Source: CAWCTD01 sp963798455 (GTDB lineage Bacteria > Acidobacteriota > Terriglobia > Bryobacterales > Bryobacteraceae). Taken from it: a stretch of DNA of 64,000 bases. The number at the start of each line of letters is the position of its first letter. Within the stretch, counting starts at the first letter, position 1. A program made the translations under genes and the position numbers. Where the stretch lies: assembly GCA_963798455.1 (NCBI GenBank), contig CAWCTD010000004.1, forward strand, positions 930,001 through 994,000, read 5' to 3'. The notes beneath the pieces are model-generated. The model had not been told where the DNA came from and did no database searches. It saw only the letters and a list, made by a program, of their open reading frames with translations. Positions 57,128 to 64,000 of this stretch are shown piece after piece.

Positions 57128-57136
57128 TGCTACAAT
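57128..57136 (+). promoter_or_regulatory. Extended -10 promoter element for the microcompartment operon
   Basis: TGCTACAAT fits an extended -10 box (TGn + TACAAT) 12 bases before the aldolase start codon. A TTGTAG at 57110-57115 is 15 bases upstream and could be a weak -35. The short distance to the ATG implies a nearly leaderless mRNA. Confidence 0.4.
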
Positions 57137-57147
57137 CGTGGGTTCCA

Positions 57148-57927
57148 ATGGTCAAGACGGAGCGTGAGCACCGGCAGGACATCGTCGAAATTGGCCGCTA
57201 TGTCTGGCAGAAAGGCTGGATTGCAGCCAATGACGGCAACATCACCATCCGTCTGGATGCGAACCGGGTCCTGTGCTCTCCGACGGGCGTCTCCAAAGGG
57301 ATGATGCGTCCCGATGACCTCATCATCGTGGACATGAAGGGCAAGAAGATCGAGGGACGCTTGGAGGGCACCACCGAGATCGCCATGCACCTTGCCGTCT
57401 ATAATCTCCGCCCTGAAGTGGGGGCGGTGTTGCACGCCCATCCGCCCGTGGCGACCGGTTTTGCAACCGCCGGCCGGGCACTGAATCTCGCTCTGCTTCC
57501 CGAGGTGATCATCGGGCTGGGATGCGTTCCCCTGGCGGGGTACGGATTGCCGGGCACGCCGGAGTTGCTTGAGCCGATTCTGCCCTTGATCCCGAAATAC
57601 GATGCTCTGATGATGGGCAACCACGGCGCGGTCTGCTACGGCGAGGATGTCTTCAAAGCGTTCTTTCGAATGGAAACCGTCGAGCACTTCGCGCGGATTA
57701 CGCTTGTGGCGGAGTTGCTCGGCGGCCCGACCGTGCTGCCCAAGGGGGAGGTCCAGAAGCTGGTGGATGCTCGCCAGCGCTACGGAGTCAAAGCCAGCTC
57801 GGCCGGTCAGCCCGGCTGTCCCTTGTCGGCGGAAGAGGTCGACTCGGGCTCAGAGCGCATCGAAGTGAGCCGCGGCGAGTTGATCGAGCTTGTCGAACGG
57901 GCTCTCAAAGCGCGCGGGATCGCGTAG
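57148..57927 (+). CDS. Class II aldolase (L-fuculose/rhamnulose phosphate aldolase-like), BMC cargo
   Basis: The 259-residue enzyme splits a sugar phosphate into dihydroxyacetone phosphate and lactaldehyde using zinc. Zinc ligands H96, H98 (LHAHPP) and H159 (MMGNHGAV) and the catalytic Glu E77 (GTTEIAMH) are visible. Beyond the fold, a Ser/Gly/Pro linker (about 210-235) leads to a terminal amphipathic helix SRGELIELVERALKARG, which looks like a microcompartment encapsulation peptide. The next four genes encode BMC shell proteins. This matches the aldolase-bearing PVM-like microcompartments that handle lactaldehyde from fucose or rhamnose. Confidence 0.9.
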   Translation: MVKTEREHRQDIVEIGRYVWQKGWIAANDGNITIRLDANRVLCSPTGVSKGMMRPDDLIIVDMKGKKIEGRLEGTTEIAMHLAVYNLRPEVGAVLHAHPPVATGFATAGRALNLALLPEVIIGLGCVPLAGYGLPGTPELLEPILPLIPKYDALMMGNHGAVCYGEDVFKAFFRMETVEHFARITLVAELLGGPTVLPKGEVQKLVDARQRYGVKASSAGQPGCPLSAEEVDSGSERIEVSRGELIELVERALKARGIA

Positions 57928-57960
57928 AATTAGATACTCAAGGTTTTTTGGGGAGGTCGA

Positions 57961-58251
57961 ATGGGTGAAGCGTTGGGAATGATTGAGACCCGCGGGCTGG
58001 TGGCCCTCATTGAAGCCGCCGACGCGATGACAAAGGCCGCCAAGGTGACCATGGTGGGATGGGAGAAAATTGGGTCCGGCTACGTGACGGCCTTGGTGCG
58101 TGGCGACGTTGCGGCGGTGCATGCGGCGACCGACGCCGGCGCCGCGGCGGCGCGGAGGGTGGGAGAGTTGATCGCTGTCCACGTAATCCCCCGCCCGCAT
58201 CCCAGCCTGGAAGACGTCCTGCCGATCGGCAAGGCGAACGCAGGCAAGTGA
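57961..58251 (+). CDS. Bacterial microcompartment shell protein, BMC-H
   Basis: The 96-residue protein is a single BMC domain that forms hexameric shell tiles. It starts GEALGMIETRGLVALIEAAD and has the inward strand KVTMVGWEKIGSGYVTALV with the pore loop GSG, then DVAAVHAATDAGAAAARR and VIPRPH at the end. GGGGAGG precedes the ATG. It is the only hexamer gene seen in this operon. Confidence 0.95.
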   Translation: MGEALGMIETRGLVALIEAADAMTKAAKVTMVGWEKIGSGYVTALVRGDVAAVHAATDAGAAAARRVGELIAVHVIPRPHPSLEDVLPIGKANAGK

Positions 58252-58257
58252 AGGAAT

Positions 58258-58333
58258 TGAGTGATTGCGTGATTTGGTGATTGGGCGCTCGATTCGATCG
58301 CCAAATCACCAGATCACCAAATCACCAAAGCTG
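58258..58333. repeat. Inverted repeat built from the ATCACCAAATCAC element, inside the BMC operon
   Basis: GTGATTTGGTGAT (58269-58281) is the perfect complement of ATCACCAAATCAC (58313-58325); 31 bases lie between. The transcript could form a 13-bp stem between the BMC-H and first BMC-P genes, which may tune the ratio of hexamer to pentamer. The same element occurs at 13348-13360. Confidence 0.6.
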
Positions 58334-58339
58334 TGAATT

Positions 58340-58618
58340 ATGATCTTGGCCCGCGTGGTGGGGACGGTGGTCGCGACCCGCAAAGATTCGCGTCTGGAGG
58401 GCAAGAAGCTCCTCATCCTCAAGCCGGTGTCTCCGGAAGGCAAGCCGGAGGCCGGCTACGTCGTGGCTGTGGATAGCGTGGGCGCGGGGAACCGGGAACT
58501 GGTGATCGCCGTTTCCGGCAGTTCCGCGCGCATGGCGGAGGGCTGCAAGGACAGGCCGGTCGACACCGTGGTGGTGGGCATCGTGGACAACGTCAGTCTC
58601 GATCCACCGGCAGGGTAG
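58340..58618 (+). CDS. Microcompartment vertex protein, BMC-P (EutN/CcmL family), copy 1
   Basis: The 92-residue protein forms pentamers that cap shell vertices. It has ILARVVGTVVATRKDSRLEG, KKLLILKPV, the YVVAVDSVGAGNRELVIAVS strand pair and the terminal VDTVVVGIVDNVSL, the normal order for EutN/CcmL. It follows the inverted repeat; the next copy starts five bases after its stop. Confidence 0.93.
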   Translation: MILARVVGTVVATRKDSRLEGKKLLILKPVSPEGKPEAGYVVAVDSVGAGNRELVIAVSGSSARMAEGCKDRPVDTVVVGIVDNVSLDPPAG

Positions 58619-58623
58619 CCGCC

Positions 58624-58905
58624 ATGCTGCTGGGACGAGTCATCGGTTGCGTTTGGTGTACGGTAAAAAGCCCCGGCCTGGAGGGCCAACGGCTGCTGGT
58701 GGTCCATCCTCTTACACCGGAGTTGAAGGCAACGGGCAAGCCCCTGGTGTGCGCCGACTGCGCGGGCGCCGGCACCGGCGAGTTGGTCTACTACACCCGG
58801 GGCAAGGAGGCGAGTTACGCTTTCCTTCCCAAAGAGGTCCCCAGCGACAACACCATCGTGGCCATCGTGGACGAACTCCACGTCGAGCGAGGTGCGCCGT
58901 GCTGA
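58624..58905 (+). CDS. Microcompartment vertex protein, BMC-P, copy 2
   Basis: The 93-residue protein has LLGRVIGCVWCTVKSPGLEG, RLLVVHPLTPELK, CAGAGTGELVYYTRGKEASY and NTIVAIVDELHV. It is richer in Cys (WC, VCADC) than the other copies. Its stop overlaps the GTG start of copy 3 by seven bases, so the two are translationally coupled. Confidence 0.92.
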   Translation: MLLGRVIGCVWCTVKSPGLEGQRLLVVHPLTPELKATGKPLVCADCAGAGTGELVYYTRGKEASYAFLPKEVPSDNTIVAIVDELHVERGAPC

Positions 58906-59207
58906 TCGGCCGCGTCATCGGCGAGGTTGTCTCTACGCAGAAGCACCCCTCCCACCAGGCCCGCACGATTCTTCTGGTTCAACCGCTTAATTTGGACGAC
59001 TCCGCCCGAGGCGACGCCGTGGTGGCGCTGGACGCCGCCGCCGCCGGCCTCGGCGACAAAGTGCTGGTGACTACCGACGGCTATGCCGCCTTCACTGCCG
59101 TGGGGCTGTCTTTGGCGCCGGTGGACATGGCCGTCATCGGCATCGTCGACAGGGTGGAGCTGTCAGTCGATGTCGGCTTCGTGATGGCGCCGGCGCCCGC
59201 GCTTTAG
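58899..59207 (+). CDS. Microcompartment vertex protein, BMC-P, copy 3
   Basis: The 102-residue protein starts at GTG 58899 (GAGCGAGGTGC upstream) with LIGRVIGEVVSTQKHPSHQA, then TILLVQPLNLDD, AVVALDAAAAGLGDKVLVTT and MAVIGIVDRVEL. The longer frame to 58647 is only a shadow of copy 2. The tail (DVGFVMAPAPAL) runs 45 bases into the convergent DUF4149-like gene. Confidence 0.91.
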   Translation: MLIGRVIGEVVSTQKHPSHQARTILLVQPLNLDDSARGDAVVALDAAAAGLGDKVLVTTDGYAAFTAVGLSLAPVDMAVIGIVDRVELSVDVGFVMAPAPAL

Positions 59208-59720
59208 CAGTCCCCAGGCCAGCACGACTCCCAGTCCCAGCTTGACGATTTCCGTCGTCCTGTACCCGGTATCGAGGGACCTCAGCCGGTCGCGCTCCAC
59301 GGACAGTTGATCCGGTTTGACGAAGACCGTATCTTGCATCAGTTTTTGTGTTTGCGGCGTCAAAAACCAGTGCTGAAAGACGACCGAACAGATCATCAGC
59401 AAGCACATCAGGACGGTGTAACGCTTCCCGCTGGTCGAAAAAAAGAGACTCAGCACCAAGGCCATCCCCAGCGCCAGTTGCGCGATTTCCCAGCTCTGGC
59501 GGGCCCAGTTGTTCACCTCCTGGGCGTGGTAGTTCATCAACACGCGCAGGTCGGACTCCTGCAGCTTGACCATGAAGTCCACGGCTTGCTTAGCAGGAGT
59601 CCGGATCAGTTGGTCCACCACACGCACGTTCTGTGCGGTGAACGCCAATAGCAGGAGGCTCCCTGCGAGCCACCCACCGAGCACGAGCGAAGCAAGCCGG
59701 CGGAAATGCATAGTTTTCAA
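59163..59720 (-). CDS. DUF4149-like membrane protein
   Basis: The 185-residue protein has four hydrophobic segments: LVLGGWLAGSLLLLAFTAQN, IAQLALGMALVLSLFF, VLMCLLMICSVVFQHWFL and LGLGVVLAWGLLKRG, with a soluble loop between the third and fourth. It resembles the DUF4149 family of unknown function. An ATG at 59711 is a second possible start. It is convergent with, and overlaps, the third BMC-P gene. Confidence 0.72.
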   Translation of the reverse strand: MKTMHFRRLASLVLGGWLAGSLLLLAFTAQNVRVVDQLIRTPAKQAVDFMVKLQESDLRVLMNYHAQEVNNWARQSWEIAQLALGMALVLSLFFSTSGKRYTVLMCLLMICSVVFQHWFLTPQTQKLMQDTVFVKPDQLSVERDRLRSLDTGYRTTEIVKLGLGVVLAWGLLKRGRRRHHEADID

Positions 59721-59760
59721 GGAGTCAGTCTACCGCATCTCGGTCCCCAACCTTCCTCCA

Positions 59761-61005
59761 CTAGTCCCCCGTGTACCGCTTCAGAATCAGGCACCCGTTG
59801 GTCCCTCCGAAGCCGAAGGAGTTGGACAGGGCGAAGTCGATGCGCATCGGCCGCGCCCGGTTGGGGACATAGTCCAGATCGCAGTCAGGATCCGGAAACT
59901 CGTAGTTGATCGTGGGAGGAGCGATTTGATCCCGTATCGCAAGGGCCGTGACGCCGGTCTCGATGCCGCCGGCGCCGCCCAACACGTGGCCGACCATCGA
60001 CTTGGTGGAGCTGATGGCCAGCTTATAGGCATGCTCGCCGAAGGTCCGCTTCATGGCCAGCGTCTCGGACTTGTCACCCAACTGAGTCGAAGTGCCGTGG
60101 GCGTTGATGTAGTCGATCTGCTCTACCTGGAGACCGGCATCGCGAAGGGCGTTGCGCATCACGCGGTACGCGCCGTCCCCGTCCTCGGAGGGCGCCGTGA
60201 TGTGGTAGGAATCCCCGCTCATGCCGTAACCCACGATCTCGGCGATGATCGGCACGCCGCGCCGCTTGGCCCGCTCCAGTTCCTCGAGAACCAGCAGGCC
60301 CGATCCCTCGCCGACCACGAACCCGTCGCGCTGCTTGTCCCACGGGCGGCTGGCCCTTGTGGGCTCGTGGTTTCGCGTGGACAAGGCGCGCATGGCGGCG
60401 AATCCCCCTATGCCCATGGCGCAGATGGGAGCCTCGCTGCCGCCGCAAATCATGGCATCCGCGTCGCCGTGCTGGATGATCCGGAAGGAGTCGCCGATCG
60501 CGTGGGCGCTGGTCGTACAAGCCGTCGCCGTGGCTGAGTTCGGCCCCTTGGCGCCCGTGCGGATGGAGACGTAGCCCGAGGCCAGGTTGATAATCGTGGC
60601 CGGGATGAAAAACGGTGAGATGCGGCCCGGCCCGCGCTCCAGCAGGTTGCGGTGTTCCCTCTCGATGACCTCGAACCCGCCGATCCCGCTGCCGATGTAG
60701 ACGCCCACCCGCTCGGCATCCTCGGGGCCCACGCGCAGGTTGGCCATGGCCAGGGCGAAGTCCGAGGCTGCGATCGCGAACTGGATAAAGCGGCCCATCT
60801 TCTTGATTTCCTTGCGCTCAATGAAATCCTCGGGCCTGAAGTCCCTAATCTCGCCGGCGATCTGGCAGGCAAACTCAGTAGGGTCGAAGGCGGTGATGCG
60901 GGAGATGCCGTTTTGCCCGTTGCGGATGGCGTTCCAGCACTTCTCCGTCCCGATCCCCACCGACGACACCAGACCCACGCCCGTGATGGCGACTCTTCGT
61001 GACAA
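59761..61005 (-). CDS. fabF: 3-oxoacyl-[acyl-carrier-protein] synthase II
   Basis: The 414-residue enzyme elongates fatty acids by condensing malonyl-ACP with acyl-ACP. The catalytic Cys is in ATACTTSAHAIG, the two His in INAHGTSTQLGD and SMVGHVLGGAGG, and the Lys in SSTKSMVG; NSFGFGGTN closes the fold. Start appears to be TTG at 61005 (SRRVAITGVG) with AGGGGG upstream. acpP lies 47 bases before it in the same direction, the usual pair. Confidence 0.94.
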   Translation of the reverse strand: MSRRVAITGVGLVSSVGIGTEKCWNAIRNGQNGISRITAFDPTEFACQIAGEIRDFRPEDFIERKEIKKMGRFIQFAIAASDFALAMANLRVGPEDAERVGVYIGSGIGGFEVIEREHRNLLERGPGRISPFFIPATIINLASGYVSIRTGAKGPNSATATACTTSAHAIGDSFRIIQHGDADAMICGGSEAPICAMGIGGFAAMRALSTRNHEPTRASRPWDKQRDGFVVGEGSGLLVLEELERAKRRGVPIIAEIVGYGMSGDSYHITAPSEDGDGAYRVMRNALRDAGLQVEQIDYINAHGTSTQLGDKSETLAMKRTFGEHAYKLAISSTKSMVGHVLGGAGGIETGVTALAIRDQIAPPTINYEFPDPDCDLDYVPNRARPMRIDFALSNSFGFGGTNGCLILKRYTGD

Positions 61006-61052
61006 GATGGGACCCCCTTGAGAGCTAAGGATGATGTGTTTTGCCGGCTCCG

Positions 61053-61292
61053 CTATTTCTTCGCCGCTTTGGCTTCGATGTACTCGATAGCGTCTTTGAC
61101 GGTTGTGATTTTCTCTGCATCCTCATCGGGGATGTCAAGTTCGAAGGCCTCTTCAAAGGCCATGACCAGTTCTACGATGTCGAGCGAATCCGCTCCCAAA
61201 TCGTCCACAAAAGAGGCGCCGCCGTCGACCTGGCCTTCATCGACGCCCAATTGCTCGACAATGATCTGCTTCACCTTCTGCTCAACTGACAT
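61053..61292 (-). CDS. acpP: Acyl carrier protein
   Basis: The 79-residue carrier holds the growing acyl chain on a phosphopantetheine arm at Ser of the GADSLDIVELVMAFEE motif. It is acidic, as usual, with the end DAIEYIEAKAAKK. GGAGG lies before the ATG. It forms an operon with fabF. Confidence 0.95.
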   Translation of the reverse strand: MSVEQKVKQIIVEQLGVDEGQVDGGASFVDDLGADSLDIVELVMAFEEAFELDIPDEDAEKITTVKDAIEYIEAKAAKK

Positions 61293-61377
61293 GAACCCTC
61301 CACAATGCCTGCAAACTCAATGATTCTAGCGATGATCGCGCCCCGAAGCAACTGCCCCTCAGGGCATGAGTAGTCGT

Positions 61378-61812
61378 TCAGGGTGTGTCCTTGTGCAGCT
61401 TGTCGACTACGTCCGCCAATTCCTGCTGGATGGCCGGCATGACGTTGGCCATGTAAACGCTGAATTTCTTCGTGATCGACCGGCCCTCCGGCGAGCCATA
61501 GAAGGCCGCGAGGGCATTGATCTCCTTGACGGTAAAGTGCTTGGTGATAGCGTCCAAGGTGATCTTCTCGATGCGTTCCGAGCGAACCACCTGAGACAAG
61601 GCCTTCTTGAACTCCTCTCGCCGCTCTTCGGGTATCTGGTCGGCCAACTGGTCCAGAGTCGCGCCCACCATCTCCATGGGAGGTACGGCTTTGAGATAGC
61701 GCTGGGCGGCGGCCAGGCGGTTGGCGGGGGTGTCCGCCGTATCCTGGGCAAGCGCACAAAAGACGCCCGCGCAGGCGCACGCCATCACCCAAAGGAAGCT
61801 GAGTCTTCTCAT
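61378..61812 (-). CDS. Exported DUF2059 domain protein
   Basis: A signal peptide (RRLSFLWVMACACAGVFCAL) precedes a helical domain of about 110 residues with KKALSQVVRSERIEKITLDA, HFTVKEINALAAFYGSPEGR and SITKKFSVYMANVMPAIQQE, the hallmark of DUF2059. Function is unknown; members are periplasmic. It lies upstream of acpP in the same direction with an 85-base gap. Confidence 0.85.
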   Translation of the reverse strand: MRRLSFLWVMACACAGVFCALAQDTADTPANRLAAAQRYLKAVPPMEMVGATLDQLADQIPEERREEFKKALSQVVRSERIEKITLDAITKHFTVKEINALAAFYGSPEGRSITKKFSVYMANVMPAIQQELADVVDKLHKDTP

Positions 61813-61925
61813 GATCGTAGGACGTTAGGACCGAATTCCAGGGTACGCCCTATCCGATCCAGGTGCAAATGCCGCCCGCGCCTTCGCCCTGGTGTCCGAT
61901 AATGGTGTCTCAGCGGAGGACCGCC

Positions 61926-62231
61926 ATGCTGATTGTCCATGTCCATGCGCACGTCAAGCCCGCATTCGTGAGGGCCTTCCTGGAGGCGACCGTCGAGAAT
62001 GCGCGCCATAGCGTGAAGGAACCGGGGATCGCCCGGTTCGACGTGATGGAGCAAGCGGATGACCCGGCCCGCTTCATCCTGGTCGAGGTCTACCGCACAC
62101 CCGAGGCTCCGGCCGCCCACAAGGAAACGGCTCATTACCGGGTCTGGCGCGACAAAGTGGCCGAAATGATGGCCGAACCGCGCTCCAGCGTGAAGTGCTC
62201 CAACATCTTTCCCGCCGATGAGGGCTGGTAG
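61926..62231 (+). CDS. LsrG-like antibiotic biosynthesis monooxygenase family protein
   Basis: The 101-residue ferredoxin-like fold protein shows LIVHVHAHVKPAFVRAFLEA, ENARHSVKEPGIARFDVMEQ, RFILVEVYRTPEAPAAHKET and AHYRVWRDKV, closely resembling LsrG, which acts on phosphorylated AI-2, and related small isomerases. GGAGGACC precedes the ATG. It stops three bases before the iron alcohol dehydrogenase start, so both act together, probably in small-carbonyl metabolism. Confidence 0.86.
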   Translation: MLIVHVHAHVKPAFVRAFLEATVENARHSVKEPGIARFDVMEQADDPARFILVEVYRTPEAPAAHKETAHYRVWRDKVAEMMAEPRSSVKCSNIFPADEGW

Positions 62232-62233
62232 CG

Positions 62234-63370
62234 ATGCGATTCGAGTTCGCCACGGCGACGCGCATCGTCTTCGGGCCAGGCGCCGCCGGTGAAGTGTTGC
62301 CGGCTTCCAAGGCGATGGGCGCGCGGGCTCTGCTGGTGACGGGCTTGCCTCCGGAGAAGGCCGTAAGGCTGACCGGCGTCGAGGGTGTCACCTTCGACGT
62401 CACCGGGGAGCCGACGGTAGATGCCGTACGCGAGGGTGTGCGGCTGCTCCGCGGGGAACGCTGCGACCTGGTGATCGGCTTTGGCGGGGGCAGTGCGATC
62501 GACGCCGGCAAGGCCATCGCGGCACTGGCCTCCAACAGCGGCGAACCGCTGGACTATCTCGAGGTGGTGGGCAGAGGACAAAGCCTCGGCAACCCGTCTC
62601 TGCCGTTCATCGCTGTGCCCACCACGGCGGGCACCGGAGCGGAAGTGACGCGCAACGCCGTCCTGGCTTCCCCGGAGCACGGGGTGAAGGCCAGCCTCAG
62701 GAGCCCGTTCCTGCTTCCCCGGCTGGCCGTCGTGGACCCCGAGCTCACCTATGACCTGCCCCCGGCGCTCACGGCCAGTACCGGCCTGGACGCGCTCACG
62801 CAGCTCATCGAGCCTTACGTGTCTTCGCGCGCAAACCCCCTGGCGGACTCCGTGTGCGTGGAGGGCGTGCGCCGTGCCGCCCGGGGCTTGCCGAGAGCTT
62901 ACGGGGACGGAAGCGATGCCGAGGCCCGGCTGGATATGGCGCTGGCCAGCCTGTTCGGGGGCCTCGCTCTGGCCAACGCCGGGCTTGGCGCCGTTCACGG
63001 ATTTGCCGCCCCGATCGGAGGCGCCTTCCCTGCGGCGCACGGCGCGGTCTGCGCGGCGCTGCTGCCGCACGTGATGGATAGTAACATCCGCGCGTTGCGC
63101 TCCCGCGCACCCCAGAGCCCGGCGCTCGTCCGCTACGAGGATGTGGCGCGGATCCTCACGGGCCGCCCCGACGCCCGGGCCGAGGACGGGGCCGAATGGG
63201 TCCGCCGGCTCGTCGAGAAGCTCGGCATTCCCGCGCTCGGCTCCTACGGCATCCGCCCGCGGGACGTTGCCGGTCTCACCGCCAAAGCCTCTCAGGCGAG
63301 CAGCATGAAAGGGAACCCCGTCGCCCTCACGCCGGACGAGCTGGCCGGGATCCTGTCGCGCGCGATGTGA
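62234..63370 (+). CDS. Iron-containing alcohol dehydrogenase
   Basis: The 378-residue group III alcohol dehydrogenase has IVFGPGAAGEVL, the NAD site DLVIGFGGGSAIDAGKAIA, the PTTAGTGAEVTRNAV segment, and metal ligands in STGLDALTQLIEPYVS, AVHGFAAPIGG and FPAAHGAVCA. It would reduce an aldehyde such as lactaldehyde; the substrate is inferred from the microcompartment operon 3 kb upstream, which has no dehydrogenase of its own. No encapsulation-type tail is seen. Confidence 0.9.
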   Translation: MRFEFATATRIVFGPGAAGEVLPASKAMGARALLVTGLPPEKAVRLTGVEGVTFDVTGEPTVDAVREGVRLLRGERCDLVIGFGGGSAIDAGKAIAALASNSGEPLDYLEVVGRGQSLGNPSLPFIAVPTTAGTGAEVTRNAVLASPEHGVKASLRSPFLLPRLAVVDPELTYDLPPALTASTGLDALTQLIEPYVSSRANPLADSVCVEGVRRAARGLPRAYGDGSDAEARLDMALASLFGGLALANAGLGAVHGFAAPIGGAFPAAHGAVCAALLPHVMDSNIRALRSRAPQSPALVRYEDVARILTGRPDARAEDGAEWVRRLVEKLGIPALGSYGIRPRDVAGLTAKASQASSMKGNPVALTPDELAGILSRAM

Positions 63371-63465
63371 TTCAACCTCCTGTTGACTTTCGTGCCTCAC
63401 TATGAGTATCTACGAGTTGGGAACAAGGCCCGGCATCATCGGAGCCCGGCCCGCGGAGGGGAAAG

Positions 63466-63924
63466 ATGGTTTCACGGACGCTGGTCCAGACGATCGAGGA
63501 CAACTGCGAGAGAATCGCCGCCAAAATCATCCGTCAACAGCGGGAGGATCCCGACCTGATTCACGTCGGAAAACTCCCCGAGTCCGAGCTCCGAGACAGG
63601 GCGATGGAGGTGCTGAAGAACCTCGGGCGCTGGCTGGTGGCGGGCAGCAAGGGCGAGATTGCCCGGCGCTATGAATCGCTTGGCCGGCGCCGCTGTCAGG
63701 AAGGCATTCCGTTGCACGAGGTGGTCCGGTCCTTGCACTTCCTCAGACAGCAGATCGTGGGTTTCGTCCGGGAGCAGGGGATCGGGCAGAATGCCGTGCA
63801 ATTGTATGCCGAGGAAGAACTGCAGCACTTGGCCGGCCTTTTTTTCGACGGCGCGGTCTACCACGTGGTGCGAGGTTACGAAGGGGCGATGAGCCAGGCG
63901 GCGCAGGCCGCCCGCGGGCGGTAG
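63466..63924 (+). CDS. RsbRD N-terminal-like domain protein
   Basis: The 152-residue helical protein shows LVQTIEDNCERIAAKIIRQQ, ARRYESLGRRRCQEGIPLHE, VVRSLHFLRQQIVGFVREQG and YAEEELQHLAGLFFDGAVYH. This matches the N-terminal globin-like domain of RsbRD-type stressosome/sigma-B regulators, here without a STAS or catalytic domain. It may be a sensor or partner protein. GAGGGGAAAG precedes the ATG. Confidence 0.75.
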   Translation: MVSRTLVQTIEDNCERIAAKIIRQQREDPDLIHVGKLPESELRDRAMEVLKNLGRWLVAGSKGEIARRYESLGRRRCQEGIPLHEVVRSLHFLRQQIVGFVREQGIGQNAVQLYAEEELQHLAGLFFDGAVYHVVRGYEGAMSQAAQAARGR

Positions 63925-63949
63925 CATAAACTTCGTGCGGAGATCGTTC

Positions 63950-64000
63950 ATGCGCCGGGCGATCCGCCTGTCCGTGGAGAACGTGCGGGCGGGAAGGGGC
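63950..64000 (+). CDS. Possible start of the next gene, truncated by window end
   Basis: An ATG with GGAG seven bases upstream opens a frame (RRAIRLSVENVRAGRG) that runs off the window. Seventeen codons are too few to judge the product. Confidence 0.3.
   Translation, partial: MRRAIRLSVENVRAGRG

Noticed and set aside
61018..61323. 101-codon plus-strand frame over acpP
   Set aside because: Ser-rich antisense shadow of the acyl carrier protein gene.

Overview
The window reads as high-GC chromosomal DNA of an Acidobacteriota bacterium, most likely of the Solibacter/Bryobacter group. Pointers are the Solibacter-type C-terminal domain after NHL repeats (14348-16261), a protein of the STGPKTTEGKAASRLNALKHG family that is multiplied in those genomes (13496), an Oar-like 1164-residue TonB-dependent receptor, GH97 and DUF2961 sugar hydrolases and several Tat-exported oxidoreductase-like proteins. 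No rRNA, tRNA or CRISPR array was seen.

Layout. 1-3.2 kb: end of a nucleotide-sugar dehydrogenase gene and glgX. 3.2-4.8 kb: palindromic repeats and a complete IS4-family element with 18-bp inverted repeats and a 12-bp target duplication. 4.8-13.1 kb: a defence island with a DUF262/HNH protein and a type I restriction-modification operon in the order hsdR-hsdS-hsdM. 13.1-14.3 kb: low-complexity repeats and a repeat-invaded paralogue-family protein. 14.3-31 kb: export, sensing and sugar use (NHL protein, TIM-barrel isomerase, GH97, LuxR-type regulator, TonB receptor, aldo/keto reductase, DUF362, DUF2961/GH172). 31-36.1 kb: hemerythrin protein, then a sulfur/persulfide operon (ArsR-rhodanese regulator, cysteine desulfurase, SQR-like flavoprotein, DsrE) divergent from a CDF-type transporter across an AT-rich palindrome. 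36.1-38.8 kb: an NtrB/NtrC-like two-component pair interrupted by many one-base indels. 38.8-56.2 kb: mostly core genes (rpsA, ECF sigma/anti-sigma/PDZ operon, lone nuoB, malQ, sdhACDB, rpsO, pnp, rsmD, recG) and an exported D-2-hydroxyacid dehydrogenase. 56.2-64 kb: rhomboid protease, then a compact bacterial microcompartment operon (class II aldolase, one BMC-H, three BMC-P), fatty-acid genes fabF-acpP, and an LsrG-like/iron alcohol dehydrogenase pair.

How the genes work together. The most distinctive modules are the minimal microcompartment operon, whose aldolase carries a C-terminal helix that looks like an encapsulation peptide, and the persulfide-type operon with its probable operator. 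Sequence quality matters for reading this window: at least 14 one-base shifts interrupt otherwise well-conserved genes, nearly all are insertions, and ten lie within 36.2-38.1 kb. Because the residues on both sides of each shift stay conserved, I read most of them as sequence error and not as gene decay. One true relic, an internally deleted copy of the 20459 gene family, lies at 16273-16380.
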